From Bacteroidota bacterium (GTDB lineage: Bacteria > Bacteroidota > Bacteroidia > Flavobacteriales_D > Crocinitomicaceae): DNA of 64,000 bases. The DNA lies in assembly GCA_016866255.1 (NCBI GenBank), contig VGMY01000005.1:62001-126000 (forward strand). The letters are read 5' to 3'. The position numbers and the translations under genes are program-made. Shown piece after piece: positions 16,343 to 24,957 of this stretch (the stretch's first letter is position 1; each line of letters begins with the position of its first letter). The notes under the pieces were generated by a model. The model worked only from the letters and a program-made list of their open reading frames with translations. It was not told where the DNA came from and searched no databases.

Positions 16343-19290
16343 ACCACTAAACGGAGGTTCAAAATAGCTCCTTCGCCTGAAAGCTGTAACGTATAAAAAC
16401 CTTTTGCTACGTTGATTTCCAAAAGAACGTGGAGTCCCGGCTCTGTCGTAAGAACGAGTTTCCCTTGCGCATCGTAGAGCTTAAGGACAACGGCAAAAGG
16501 AAGGTTTTTTAAATGGATTTGTTGGCCGTTATTGGGATTAGGGTAAACGGTGATTTGCGATAACGGATTGGAGGATTCGGGTAATAAGATGTTCGCTTGG
16601 GAAAGGTATTGTTGTCCGTCGGTGCTTTGCGTTCCCGTTAAGCCCGCTGTGTTGGTTGATTTGACATTTCCGAAATAAACGGTCCCATTAATAGGACTTG
16701 TCAAGTTGTGCGTATAGCTTGTACTTGTACTCATATTCGTCCAATTCAATACAGAAGTATTTCCAACGGAGGTACCAAGGGATAGTTCATAGAAAGATAT
16801 ACCGGAATGTGGATCATTGGACGACCAATTGGTTTTCAAAGCCGCAGTGTAAAAATTATCAACATCGTTGCTTGGGCCATCGTTGCACAAAGAAAAAACC
16901 GGCGCGCTCCAATCCACTTGAACCGGTTGTTCGATGGCGTTGGACCAGTTATCTGAAGAATCCATGGCCGTCATGCGAATGAAACCGGAGGGTTGTTGCT
17001 GATCGCTTTGGTGTTCCATTTCTTTATTGAGACCAATGCTTATCAGTTCTTGATAGGCATGTGTTTTATAGACAAAAATGTTATCAAAATCAACCGTACA
17101 AGCTCCTGAACGAAGGGAAATGGAATTTCCTTGCGCAAGAGGAGAATTATCATGCCAGGTGGCCACTAAGTTGTTGTTCACGTAAACCAGCATATTCCCA
17201 GAACTGTAGGAATACATTACTTTGATGTTATACCATTGGTTGGGCACTAAGGTAAGCGGAGCTTCATATTCCATTGAAAACACGTCGTTGTTCACCTCGT
17301 AAATTTGTACTTTATCCGTTTCCTCGCGGAAGAACACAAAATAGGAGTTTCCCCGGTTGGCAAGGGTTGGGTCGCTGCAAAAGAAATGCATCCCGGCTCT
17401 TTGGTTTGCATTGGTGGAAGTGATCCTTTGCCTCCAAGTATATAAATAGGTTTCTTGTTGATTTTGAGTGAGTTGTGCATAGGCATTGGAGTTGTTTTGG
17501 GAAGCGTCGTTCATGCTAAAAATGCCATTCCCAATTTGAAAATTGCCGGTTTGATTGGTCCATTGAAAAGCGGTTCCGGAAAATTCTTCCCGAAAGAAAC
17601 CATAACTTTTGTTGGAATATTTGGGGTTGTTGGCATTGGATCGAGAGGATACATTATAGAAGGAATACGCAACACCAGAAGCGGGGTCGGTGGAAACAAG
17701 TCCTGCTGTAAAATCCTGCGTATGCCAAGCCAATGGAAGAGAAACGCTACTAAGGGGAGGCGTAACATCGGTTAATTGTGCGTTCGAGGTATAGGAGGCG
17801 GACCAACCGCTTTGGGTAGTTCCGCAATCGGAACGAAATTCAAGGGTTAGTGCAGGACTCGTCGATTGAATTACCGGAGGAAGCGTTGTTCCGCTATAAC
17901 TTCCAATTAAAGGAGCATTGGTGGAATTCCCATCGTAAATCAATACCTTGTCCTTTCCTATCTGTGTATTAAACGCACTAAACGTTAGCTGAACGGACGC
18001 CGCATTGTTGGGTTGAATGACCCATACTTTTCGTTCGTCATTGCTATAATTGCCGTTTGCTCCCCCTGAATCGTACAGGTTTCCTGTAGCTGAAGTTAGT
18101 ACGGTTGGAGTGTAGGTGCTGTTGACAAGTAAGTAGTATTTTGGCCAGTTCCAGTTGATCCCTGGGTCGGTGTGGGTTTGGTTGGCATAATGCTGATGTC
18201 CTTTAATTCTGAGACAGTCTCCCAGAACTTGACCGCTCGAACTGCTAGCTCCGTCGTAGGTTTTTAAAGGATTTATTCCATAACCGCTTTGGGTGATTTC
18301 TTTGACCAAATTTGCTGAAGATTGGTACATGGCGTTGGTGTACCAGGCTGCGTTGGAAACGTATCCTTCGTGTTCGATGCCAACGGTGTAGGGATTGGCC
18401 GTACCAACGTGCCAGGCCTTGTGAGACTCTAGCACCATTTGAGTGACTTGACCATCGGAACTGCGAATTACATAATGGTAAGAAACTTGGGCATTGCAAT
18501 TTAAACCCCAAGAGATGGCTCCGGAATACGATCCTTGTACGGTATGGACGGTTACGGCAGAAATGGAAATTCCATTCCTAGAACTGTAATTGCAGTTGGG
18601 GGCTGGATTCCATAACGCAGGGCCATAATCGGCAGATTTGGTCGAAGCAATGCTGGCATTGTAGATAGCACCGCTTTGAGATTGAACGAGGTTCGGTTGA
18701 AGTTTGATTTGGTATGCAGATAGAACCTTATAATTGTCGTCACCGAAAACAGTTCTAAGGTCGAAATTACGTTGAGGAAAACCGTATTTCGCCGCCATTT
18801 CTTCGTCTTGTAAAAATTGATAAATAGAAAAAACCGAAGATTCAAAAGCGTAAAGGTTACCAGCGTTGGTTTTGGGAATTTCGCTAAGTTGTACCATTAA
18901 CTGATAAATTATTTCACCCTCGGAAAGTCCTTGATCTATGTGATTTTGTACCAGGATATCGCAAGCTTGTGCGAAAGCGGCCAGTTGTTGTTCTTCGGAA
19001 CCTTTCATGGCCTGAAGGCTTATTCCCGAAAGCTGGCTTATTTTCTTAGCATTCTCGATAAAATAGTGATTTCCTACATCGAATAATCCAAGAATCCCGA
19101 AGGCTTGGGGAATGTTGGAGCATGAGGAAGGCTCATCTTTAGCCAACGCTTGCATTCGCGTATGGGTAAATGCATACGCCTCGACGAACCCTTTTGGTAC
19201 GAAGGGATATTGTAAGTAGAGTGACGTGAACGAAGTTTGAGCAGAAAGGGTTGTGGTTATGAGCAGTAATATAAAAAGCGGGAATTTCAT
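16336..19290 (-). CDS. Secreted N-acetylmuramoyl-L-alanine amidase-like protein with CUB and T9SS domains
   Basis: 984 residues from the ATG at 19290, with a signal peptide ending near TTLSAQ. An amidase_2/PGRP-type domain at about 250-390 shows AVTVHTVQGSYSG, VSYHYVIRSSDG, HKAWHVG, TVGIEHEGY and HQHYANQTHTDPG, which supply the zinc-binding His set. A CUB-like domain follows (about 395-500, NLYDSGGANGNYSNDE to FRSDCGTTQSGW), then a lectin-like beta domain of about 200 residues, and a T9SS sorting domain at the end (ITVYPNPNNGQ). Probably a surface or secreted peptidoglycan hydrolase. The track start at 19326 lies in the promoter box, so the later ATG is preferred. Confidence 0.85.
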   Translation of the reverse strand: MKFPLFILLLITTTLSAQTSFTSLYLQYPFVPKGFVEAYAFTHTRMQALAKDEPSSCSNIPQAFGILGLFDVGNHYFIENAKKISQLSGISLQAMKGSEEQQLAAFAQACDILVQNHIDQGLSEGEIIYQLMVQLSEIPKTNAGNLYAFESSVFSIYQFLQDEEMAAKYGFPQRNFDLRTVFGDDNYKVLSAYQIKLQPNLVQSQSGAIYNASIASTKSADYGPALWNPAPNCNYSSRNGISISAVTVHTVQGSYSGAISWGLNCNAQVSYHYVIRSSDGQVTQMVLESHKAWHVGTANPYTVGIEHEGYVSNAAWYTNAMYQSSANLVKEITQSGYGINPLKTYDGASSSSGQVLGDCLRIKGHQHYANQTHTDPGINWNWPKYYLLVNSTYTPTVLTSATGNLYDSGGANGNYSNDERKVWVIQPNNAASVQLTFSAFNTQIGKDKVLIYDGNSTNAPLIGSYSGTTLPPVIQSTSPALTLEFRSDCGTTQSGWSASYTSNAQLTDVTPPLSSVSLPLAWHTQDFTAGLVSTDPASGVAYSFYNVSSRSNANNPKYSNKSYGFFREEFSGTAFQWTNQTGNFQIGNGIFSMNDASQNNSNAYAQLTQNQQETYLYTWRQRITSTNANQRAGMHFFCSDPTLANRGNSYFVFFREETDKVQIYEVNNDVFSMEYEAPLTLVPNQWYNIKVMYSYSSGNMLVYVNNNLVATWHDNSPLAQGNSISLRSGACTVDFDNIFVYKTHAYQELISIGLNKEMEHQSDQQQPSGFIRMTAMDSSDNWSNAIEQPVQVDWSAPVFSLCNDGPSNDVDNFYTAALKTNWSSNDPHSGISFYELSLGTSVGNTSVLNWTNMSTSTSYTHNLTSPINGTVYFGNVKSTNTAGLTGTQSTDGQQYLSQANILLPESSNPLSQITVYPNPNNGQQIHLKNLPFAVVLKLYDAQGKLVLTTEPGLHVLLEINVAKGFYTLQLSGEGAILNLRLVVQ

Positions 19291-19325
19291 GGTTGAGTTT
19301 TTCGCTTTTAACGAAATAGACACCA

Positions 19326-19333
19326 CAAAAGTA
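19326..19333 (-). promoter_or_regulatory. -7 promoter box for the secreted amidase
   Basis: TACTTTTG on the minus strand matches TAnnTTTG, 35 bases before the ATG at 19290. It overlaps the upstream ORF-track start at 19326, which argues for the MKFPL start. A palindrome at 19339-19359 sits directly upstream. Confidence 0.5.
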
Positions 19334-19338
19334 TTTTT

Positions 19339-19359
19339 TTCATGTTATTTCAACATGAA
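19339..19359. repeat. Inverted repeat next to the amidase promoter (operator-like)
   Basis: TTCATGTT-ATTTC-AACATGAA: perfect 8-bp arms around a 5-base centre. It occupies the space between the -7 box (19326-19333) and the -33 region on the minus strand. The A/T run is on the wrong side for an intrinsic terminator of the minus-strand gene upstream, so a regulator binding site is more likely than a terminator. Inference only. Confidence 0.45.
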
Positions 19360-19374
19360 GCCTAAGGATAAAAG

Positions 19375-21093
19375 TTAAAATTTACACGTAATGCCAGCTA
19401 AAACTTGGATAGGGATTACCGGATAATTATAAAACTGAAGATAACGTTGAGCAGCAAGGTTATTGATTTGTAAGAATCCTGATAAACGCTTGTTGTAGCG
19501 ATATTCAATACCTAAATTGGCATCAATAATGCTCCCTAGCTTAACAAAGTACTGGTTGTTTTCGAAGGATGTCTTAGGGGTGGACGCATCGACTTTTGCG
19601 AATCGATTCATGGCCAGGTTTACCTCTGTTTTAACCAACAGTTTATCGAACAGATTATACGTTCCTCCCAGAATAACCTCAACGTTGGGTAAATTCCATG
19701 CTCTTGCTTCGTGCAACATCTCGTAACTATGGTAGCGAGCAATGAGATTGACGTTGAGTTTGGATCCGGACTGGTAGGTTAATTTTCCTTCTATTTTTGT
19801 ATGATTCAATGAGTCATAAACTAAGGTAAAACGGTTGCCAGAGGACATTAAGGTGTCCGTAACAAAGAATGCGCGGTTGTTGATTTTGATAAAGTTTGCG
19901 CTAATACCTCCATGAAAATTCTTCCCCATTTTTGCGTTAAAACCCAGTTGAATGTCGTAAGGGTTAATTTCATTTTGAATTAAAACGTTAGGGTTGATAT
20001 ACGGATTTAAGGAGTATAAGGAGAACAGTGAAATTTGTTTAACCTGTCCTCCAAGGCTTAAAAATGGAACGAAAGAATTTTGAGCAAACGCATATTGTGC
20101 GTATACGTTTGGAAAAAAATAAAGCTTCGTTGAACCACCCCCATCAATACTAACGTTAAAACCTGCATCGACGAAAAAGTGTTGGTTGAGCAAATAACTT
20201 TTTACTCCCGGTTGAATATCAAAAATCGGGTTTTTACGCAGTAAACCGCTGTCGGAGAGCATTAAAATCGAATCTAAAATACCGTAAGCATATCCGTTAT
20301 ATCTAAGGCCTAATAAGCCATGAAAGGTATTTTTTTCGGTTTTATAATAGCCCAACATGTTCACGTTGAAAGCTTGTTCCCTGGCTTTCCAGTCTTTCAA
20401 ACTGTCGAGATAGGGTGTCCCGGTAGAGGTGTAACGAAAGTTTGCGGTGGCACGAACGTTGAAACGAGCGGTATCTCTGGGATGGGTATCGATGACCAAT
20501 TTTGCATCAACGGTTTGATATCGTTGAGCAAGGGAATCCGCATTAGCGTTTTCTTGGGTTAGGCCGTAATAATGAAATCCGTGGTTGAGGTAGTGCAGTT
20601 GGCCCAACAGCGTAGTTGAACGTTGAAAGGTTTCAAAAGTCCCAAGTAAGGAGGTTTTATCAAATCCTGCAGGGGCATAACGTTGATTTTCCCGGTCTTT
20701 AATCGTTCCCAAAAAGCTCAAGTGTTTCGCGTGAAACCCATAGTAACTGTTGCGAGACCTTGTAGAATTGACGTACAATTCAGCAAAAGGCATTAAAGCC
20801 GAACCCATTCCTGCCTTGAGGTAAAAAGGATAGAATTTATTCAGCATTTGCTCTGTTTCCACCGAGGCAGCTTCGATCGTGTCTTTTTTAATCACAATGC
20901 GCTGGTTCAAATCGAGTAATGGTCTGGTTATTACAGCATTTTGGGGAATATTATCGAGAATTTTAGGATAGGAAGGAATCCTGCTGTTTCGTTCTATATC
21001 GCGATTTCCTTTGCCCTCGGTTTCAAAAATATCGGCCTGTGAAAAGGCAATGGAATTAAATGTTGTGAAAAGCAAAATGAACAATAAACGCAT
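19375..21093 (-). CDS. Outer-membrane beta-barrel protein (TonB-receptor-like barrel)
   Basis: 572 residues from the ATG at 21093 (MRLLFILLFTT), one base after the stop of the TPR gene. A signal peptide ends near IAFSQA. The remainder has alternating amphipathic strands rich in aromatic residues and ends in a terminal phenylalanine (GITCKF), typical of outer-membrane barrels. No clear plug domain or TonB box is seen, so it may be a barrel-only relative of TonB-dependent receptors. The 1-base spacing with the 1021-residue TPR protein implies a joint function at the outer membrane. A parS-like 14/16 match lies inside the gene at 20723-20738. Confidence 0.7.
   Translation of the reverse strand: MRLLFILLFTTFNSIAFSQADIFETEGKGNRDIERNSRIPSYPKILDNIPQNAVITRPLLDLNQRIVIKKDTIEAASVETEQMLNKFYPFYLKAGMGSALMPFAELYVNSTRSRNSYYGFHAKHLSFLGTIKDRENQRYAPAGFDKTSLLGTFETFQRSTTLLGQLHYLNHGFHYYGLTQENANADSLAQRYQTVDAKLVIDTHPRDTARFNVRATANFRYTSTGTPYLDSLKDWKAREQAFNVNMLGYYKTEKNTFHGLLGLRYNGYAYGILDSILMLSDSGLLRKNPIFDIQPGVKSYLLNQHFFVDAGFNVSIDGGGSTKLYFFPNVYAQYAFAQNSFVPFLSLGGQVKQISLFSLYSLNPYINPNVLIQNEINPYDIQLGFNAKMGKNFHGGISANFIKINNRAFFVTDTLMSSGNRFTLVYDSLNHTKIEGKLTYQSGSKLNVNLIARYHSYEMLHEARAWNLPNVEVILGGTYNLFDKLLVKTEVNLAMNRFAKVDASTPKTSFENNQYFVKLGSIIDANLGIEYRYNKRLSGFLQINNLAAQRYLQFYNYPVIPIQVLAGITCKF
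20723..20738. other. parS-like site, 14 of 16 bases
   Basis: TGTTTCGCGTGAAACC differs from the parS consensus TGTTTCACGTGAAACA at two positions (one central, one terminal). It is 7.3 kb from the perfect site at 13374. Two-mismatch matches are expected about 0.02 times in 64 kb with equal base use. Whether ParB would bind with G at the central position is uncertain. Confidence 0.4.
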
Positions 21094-21094
21094 A

Positions 21095-24000
21095 TTACTC
21101 AGGTTTAATTTCAATCGTTTGTGGAGGCTCATCGTTCTCAGGCTTGTCGGGATTCATTAAAGAATTTAAAACCTGTTTAATTTCGTTGGCGGAATCTAAA
21201 ATTCCGTCTTCTTCCTGTGCGGGGTAAAAATCGATAACTGAGGTAATTACTTGATCGGCTTCAAGAAATTTTTCTTGATTGATTAAGGCGCGTGATTGCA
21301 AAATAAGGCCCTTAGCTACCCAATAATTATAGCTGGGTTTCATTTTAATCAGCTCCTTCACGAGGATAATGCAAGAATCCGGGTTATTATTGGTGTACTG
21401 TATATCTGCAAGAGCATATTTGGCTTCAGAGCTTTTGATCGTAGTGGTGTTTTGAACAATCCAACGCAGAGCGGGGGAAGCGTCTTCAAAATTTTTAAGG
21501 TAATAACTGCTCATTCCATAAGCGTATTGTGCTTCTATTTTTATATTTTGAGCAATTCCTAATGCGTTTTTAATCTGTGCAGCGTAGTCTTTTGCTACGG
21601 AATGGTTTTCGAGCAGGAACGAGCACCTCATAACTCCTAGTTTCGCAGCATGGATGTTGACAGGTTTCGCTGCGTATTTTTCCAATAGAAGATAATAGGT
21701 GGTAGCTTTGGTAAAGTCCTTCTTTTCGTAATAATAAGCGGCTAAGCGAAGTGAAACGGGTTCAAAATAATTGGATATCGGCCCCGACAAATAGGTTTCA
21801 TAATGCGCAATGGCTTGTAGTGTGTCGCGCAAGCGCAGGTAGGAATTTGCCGTGTAGAAATGCGCATCATAAGAAAATTTTCCAGTGGGAAATTTAGTTA
21901 AGTATTGGGTGAATTTAACGATAGCATCTTGGTAATTGCTATCAACATAATTTTGCAGTGCCGGATTGTAGTATAAATTTTCTTTTTCATCTGCTGATAA
22001 ACCGGCGCAGGGGTATTCGTTGGCAACTTGTTCGGCCGCTTCTGGTTTTTTTAAAGTTAAATAAACGTCCATTAACCCCTTTGCAGCTACAGCACAGACA
22101 TCGGATTTGTGGGCATATTCCAATAAGATGCTTCGATACGCTTTTTCCGACAATTCATAATTTCCTTGTTTGTAGTATATATCCGCCATTTCTATTCGGC
22201 AATTCACCATTTTGGGGGATTGGGGATATTGAGTAATGTATTGTTCAAAAAAAGAAAAGGCTTTATTAAATTCTGATTGAGACTTAAAACTCATGGCCAA
22301 TTCGTACGTAGCATTTCGCACATACGTTGAACGCGGGTAAGACTTTAATAAGGCTTCAAGCGTATTAATTTTAAGACCAACCTGTTTGTTGTATCCATAG
22401 GATTTCGCCAGATAAAATAAACCACGATCCGTGAGTTCTGAATTTAAAGCAATAATTTTTTTATAGTAAAGGATGGCTTGTTCGTCTTTTCCCTGCTGAT
22501 AGTTTCCGTCGGCTAATTGGAAAAGCGCATCCAAGTTTTTTTCCGAGTTTTTATTGTCGGATTGGCAATAAATTCCAAAATACTCTAAGGCATCGGATAG
22601 CTGATCCAACGAAAGATAAGCGTATCCCATCGTGTAATAGGCATCGTTTTTTTCTTCCAGCAGGTTTACGGAGGGAGAATTGAGAAAACGCTTGAATTCT
22701 TTTATGCATTCTTGGAAGTTCCCTTTTCGGTAAGAAATATCCCCGCGCCAATACCGCGCCTTAGCTATTAATTCCGGTTCTTCTTGATATTTTTCAACAA
22801 GGGCCATGACAGCATAAGCAGAGTCTAGCAGGCCTTTTTGAAATAAATCAACACCCAAGTTAAACGCTACGGTTTGGTAAACCGATTTTAATTGAAGGTC
22901 TTTGTTGGGAATTTTATTTAGGGAAGCAAGGGCCTTTGCGTAATTACTGGTAGAGCTGTAAACGTTGATTAAGTATTGATAAATGTCATTTTTTCGGGGT
23001 GAATTTGGATACTGGGTTAGGTATTTTTCAAAAGCCCTGACCGATTCATCGTAAGGGTTAATATCGATTTTAAAGGAAATCACCGCAAATTGGTACAGGG
23101 CATCCTCTGAAACATCGGGCAAAGACTTCATCATCGATGCTTTTTCAAAGGCATTGCGCGCCGCAAGTAGCCGATCGCTCCTAAGGTAGCAACCGCCAAT
23201 TTCATACATGGCCGTTTGTCCAAGACTGTCGTCAATTCTTGCCGCCCGCTCCAGATAAATTAAGGCAGCGTCTAAAAATCCGGATTTCATGAACGCGTCA
23301 CCCAGTTCGTAGTCTTCTGAACGTGTCGTTTTAGTTTTGTCGTTGTATTGTTTGAGGTAGAAGGCTGCATTTTTGTATTGTTGGGTTTGGTAGTAGGCGT
23401 CCCCAAGAAGGTGAAAGATGTCGTTAACGTTAACCAATTCATTGGAGTCTAAAACGGTCAGGGCATAAGAAATTACGCTGTCATAGTTTTTTTGTTGGTG
23501 ATTTATTTGGACAATATAATAAGGGGAAATTGCGCTAAAAGTGCTTTCATGTTTTAAGCGGTGAAATCCCGATTTTGCAACATCTAATTGCCCAATAAGG
23601 TAGTTTAAATGCGAGTAATAATAAAGGCTTATGCTTCCGTATGGTCCTTTTGAGTCTTTTATGGGATTAAAAGCCGCGATTGCGTCGGAAACCATGTTTT
23701 GTTGATAACAACTATATCCTTTTTTAAAACAATAGGACTCTTGGTCCGCGGAATCCAGGAGATCCCGTTTTGTTTTCAGATAATAGGATGAGGCACTCGC
23801 ATAATCCTCTTTTTGAAAAAAGTAATTGGCAATTTGAAACTGAATGGTGTTTTTGTATAGGTTTTCAGGATAGTCGAGGTTGAAGTTTTCCAGAAGCGCA
23901 ATAGCGTCATCGTTGTACACTTGCAGCGCCGCCATCCCTCGGTAAAAATGCCCATTGATGACCAACGGATCATTTCGATTGATGGGTTGCGATAAAAAAA

Positions 24001-24160
24001 CTTCAAATTCGATTCTGGCGGCAGTAAATTGCTCTTTTTCAAATAACTCAACTCCTCGATAATATGCCGCGTAAGGAGAAAGGGTTTTTTGTGTCTCTTG
24101 TGCGTAATGTACGGTTAGGAGGCTTTGGACAAGCCACAAAAAAAAGATTTTCCGAACCAT
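21095..24160 (-). CDS. Large exported tetratricopeptide-repeat protein
   Basis: 1021 residues: signal peptide (residues 1-20, LVQSLLTVHYAQ), then TPR-like helical repeats over nearly the whole length. Many units carry the YxxGxxYxxxxxYxxA pattern, such as YWRGDISYRKGNFQECIKEF and RIEMADIYYKQGNYELSEKAYRSIL. The C-terminus is acidic and proline-rich. Probably a periplasmic or outer-membrane-attached scaffold. The downstream barrel gene follows after one base, and ftsE is divergent upstream. Specific function unknown. A TAATTTTG -7 box ends only 4 bases before the ATG, suggesting a leaderless mRNA. Confidence 0.75.
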   Translation of the reverse strand: MVRKIFFLWLVQSLLTVHYAQETQKTLSPYAAYYRGVELFEKEQFTAARIEFEVFLSQPINRNDPLVINGHFYRGMAALQVYNDDAIALLENFNLDYPENLYKNTIQFQIANYFFQKEDYASASSYYLKTKRDLLDSADQESYCFKKGYSCYQQNMVSDAIAAFNPIKDSKGPYGSISLYYYSHLNYLIGQLDVAKSGFHRLKHESTFSAISPYYIVQINHQQKNYDSVISYALTVLDSNELVNVNDIFHLLGDAYYQTQQYKNAAFYLKQYNDKTKTTRSEDYELGDAFMKSGFLDAALIYLERAARIDDSLGQTAMYEIGGCYLRSDRLLAARNAFEKASMMKSLPDVSEDALYQFAVISFKIDINPYDESVRAFEKYLTQYPNSPRKNDIYQYLINVYSSTSNYAKALASLNKIPNKDLQLKSVYQTVAFNLGVDLFQKGLLDSAYAVMALVEKYQEEPELIAKARYWRGDISYRKGNFQECIKEFKRFLNSPSVNLLEEKNDAYYTMGYAYLSLDQLSDALEYFGIYCQSDNKNSEKNLDALFQLADGNYQQGKDEQAILYYKKIIALNSELTDRGLFYLAKSYGYNKQVGLKINTLEALLKSYPRSTYVRNATYELAMSFKSQSEFNKAFSFFEQYITQYPQSPKMVNCRIEMADIYYKQGNYELSEKAYRSILLEYAHKSDVCAVAAKGLMDVYLTLKKPEAAEQVANEYPCAGLSADEKENLYYNPALQNYVDSNYQDAIVKFTQYLTKFPTGKFSYDAHFYTANSYLRLRDTLQAIAHYETYLSGPISNYFEPVSLRLAAYYYEKKDFTKATTYYLLLEKYAAKPVNIHAAKLGVMRCSFLLENHSVAKDYAAQIKNALGIAQNIKIEAQYAYGMSSYYLKNFEDASPALRWIVQNTTTIKSSEAKYALADIQYTNNNPDSCIILVKELIKMKPSYNYWVAKGLILQSRALINQEKFLEADQVITSVIDFYPAQEEDGILDSANEIKQVLNSLMNPDKPENDEPPQTIEIKPE

Positions 24161-24164
24161 AGGG

Positions 24165-24172
24165 CAAAATTA
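24165..24172 (-). promoter_or_regulatory. -7 promoter box for the TPR/barrel operon
   Basis: TAATTTTG on the minus strand is a perfect TAnnTTTG match ending just 4 bases before the ATG at 24160, so transcription would begin at or next to the start codon. An inverted repeat (24180-24198) lies at the -33 position. Confidence 0.55.
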
Positions 24173-24179
24173 TCATTCA

Positions 24180-24198
24180 CCCCTTGCTTGATAAGGGG
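24180..24198. repeat. Inverted repeat in the TPR/ftsE divergent spacer
   Basis: CCCCTT-GCTTGAT-AAGGGG: 6-bp GC-rich arms in an AT-rich spacer. On the minus strand it sits immediately upstream of the -7 box of the TPR gene, so it may be an operator. No T-run follows it on the strand that would need a terminator. Confidence 0.35.
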
Positions 24199-24273
24199 AA
24201 AAAGGAAAAGTTTTTCACGCAAACGTGTTAAGAGAAATTTTCTCGGCACGACGGTAAGTGTGAATGAGTTGAT

Positions 24274-24281
24274 CATATTTG
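24274..24281 (+). promoter_or_regulatory. -7-like box for ftsE
   Basis: CATATTTG, one mismatch to TAnnTTTG, 12 bases before the GTG at 24294. No -33 match. Confidence 0.35.
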
Positions 24282-24293
24282 TAGAAAATTATC

Positions 24294-24956
24294 GTGGAAA
24301 ATATCATTAGCCTTAAAGACGCCAACATCGAACAAGGCACCTCCTCGGTGTTAAGCGACGTCAATTTAAGCATTGACTCAGCCGAGTTTGTTTACCTGAT
24401 CGGTAAAACAGGAAGCGGAAAGAGCACCTTACTTAAAACACTTTACGGGGAATTGCCCTTAACTCAGGGTGAGGGCTCGGTTGCAGGGTATTCGCTAAAT
24501 AATTTAGGCGCAAAAGAAATTCCATTTTTGAGGAGAAAAATGGGCATTGTTTTTCAGGATTTTCAACTGTTGATGGATCGTACCATTCTTCAAAATTTAT
24601 ATTTTGTCCTGATGGCCACAGGGTGGAAAAACAAAGCGGAAATACACAGTCGGGCAATGAGTGTTTTGCAGTTAGTGGGAATCGAACAAAAAGCCGACGA
24701 AATGCCGAACCGTTTATCCGGGGGAGAACAACAACGGGCCTCTATTGCAAGAGCTCTGTTGAACGATCCGAAGATCATTTTGGCCGATGAGCCAACCGGG
24801 AACCTCGACGTAGATACCTCTACTGAAATCATGGAATTATTGGTAGCCTTGACCCGAGAAGAAGGCACCGCTATTTTAATGGCTACTCATGACCTTCAGA
24901 TGGTTCAAAAGTTTCCGGCGCGGATTCTCAGAGTGGAAAACGGGAAGGTGCTTTAG
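24294..24956 (+). CDS. ftsE: Cell division ATP-binding protein FtsE
   Basis: 220-residue ABC ATPase. Walker A is GKTGSGKSTLL (about residues 37-47), the signature LSGGEQQRASIARAL, Walker B IILADEPTGNLD and the H-loop MATHD. Length and the NLDVDTSTEIMELL region fit FtsE rather than a LolD exporter, although the two families are close. The natural partner is FtsX at 662-1546, 23 kb away on the other strand. The start is GTG at 24294. It ends one base before the convergent phoH gene. Confidence 0.8.
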   Translation: MENIISLKDANIEQGTSSVLSDVNLSIDSAEFVYLIGKTGSGKSTLLKTLYGELPLTQGEGSVAGYSLNNLGAKEIPFLRRKMGIVFQDFQLLMDRTILQNLYFVLMATGWKNKAEIHSRAMSVLQLVGIEQKADEMPNRLSGGEQQRASIARALLNDPKIILADEPTGNLDVDTSTEIMELLVALTREEGTAILMATHDLQMVQKFPARILRVENGKVL

Positions 24957-24957
24957 G

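Noticed and set aside
19339-19359. Reading the palindrome as an intrinsic terminator of the barrel gene
   Set aside because: On the minus strand the hairpin is followed by A rather than T residues.
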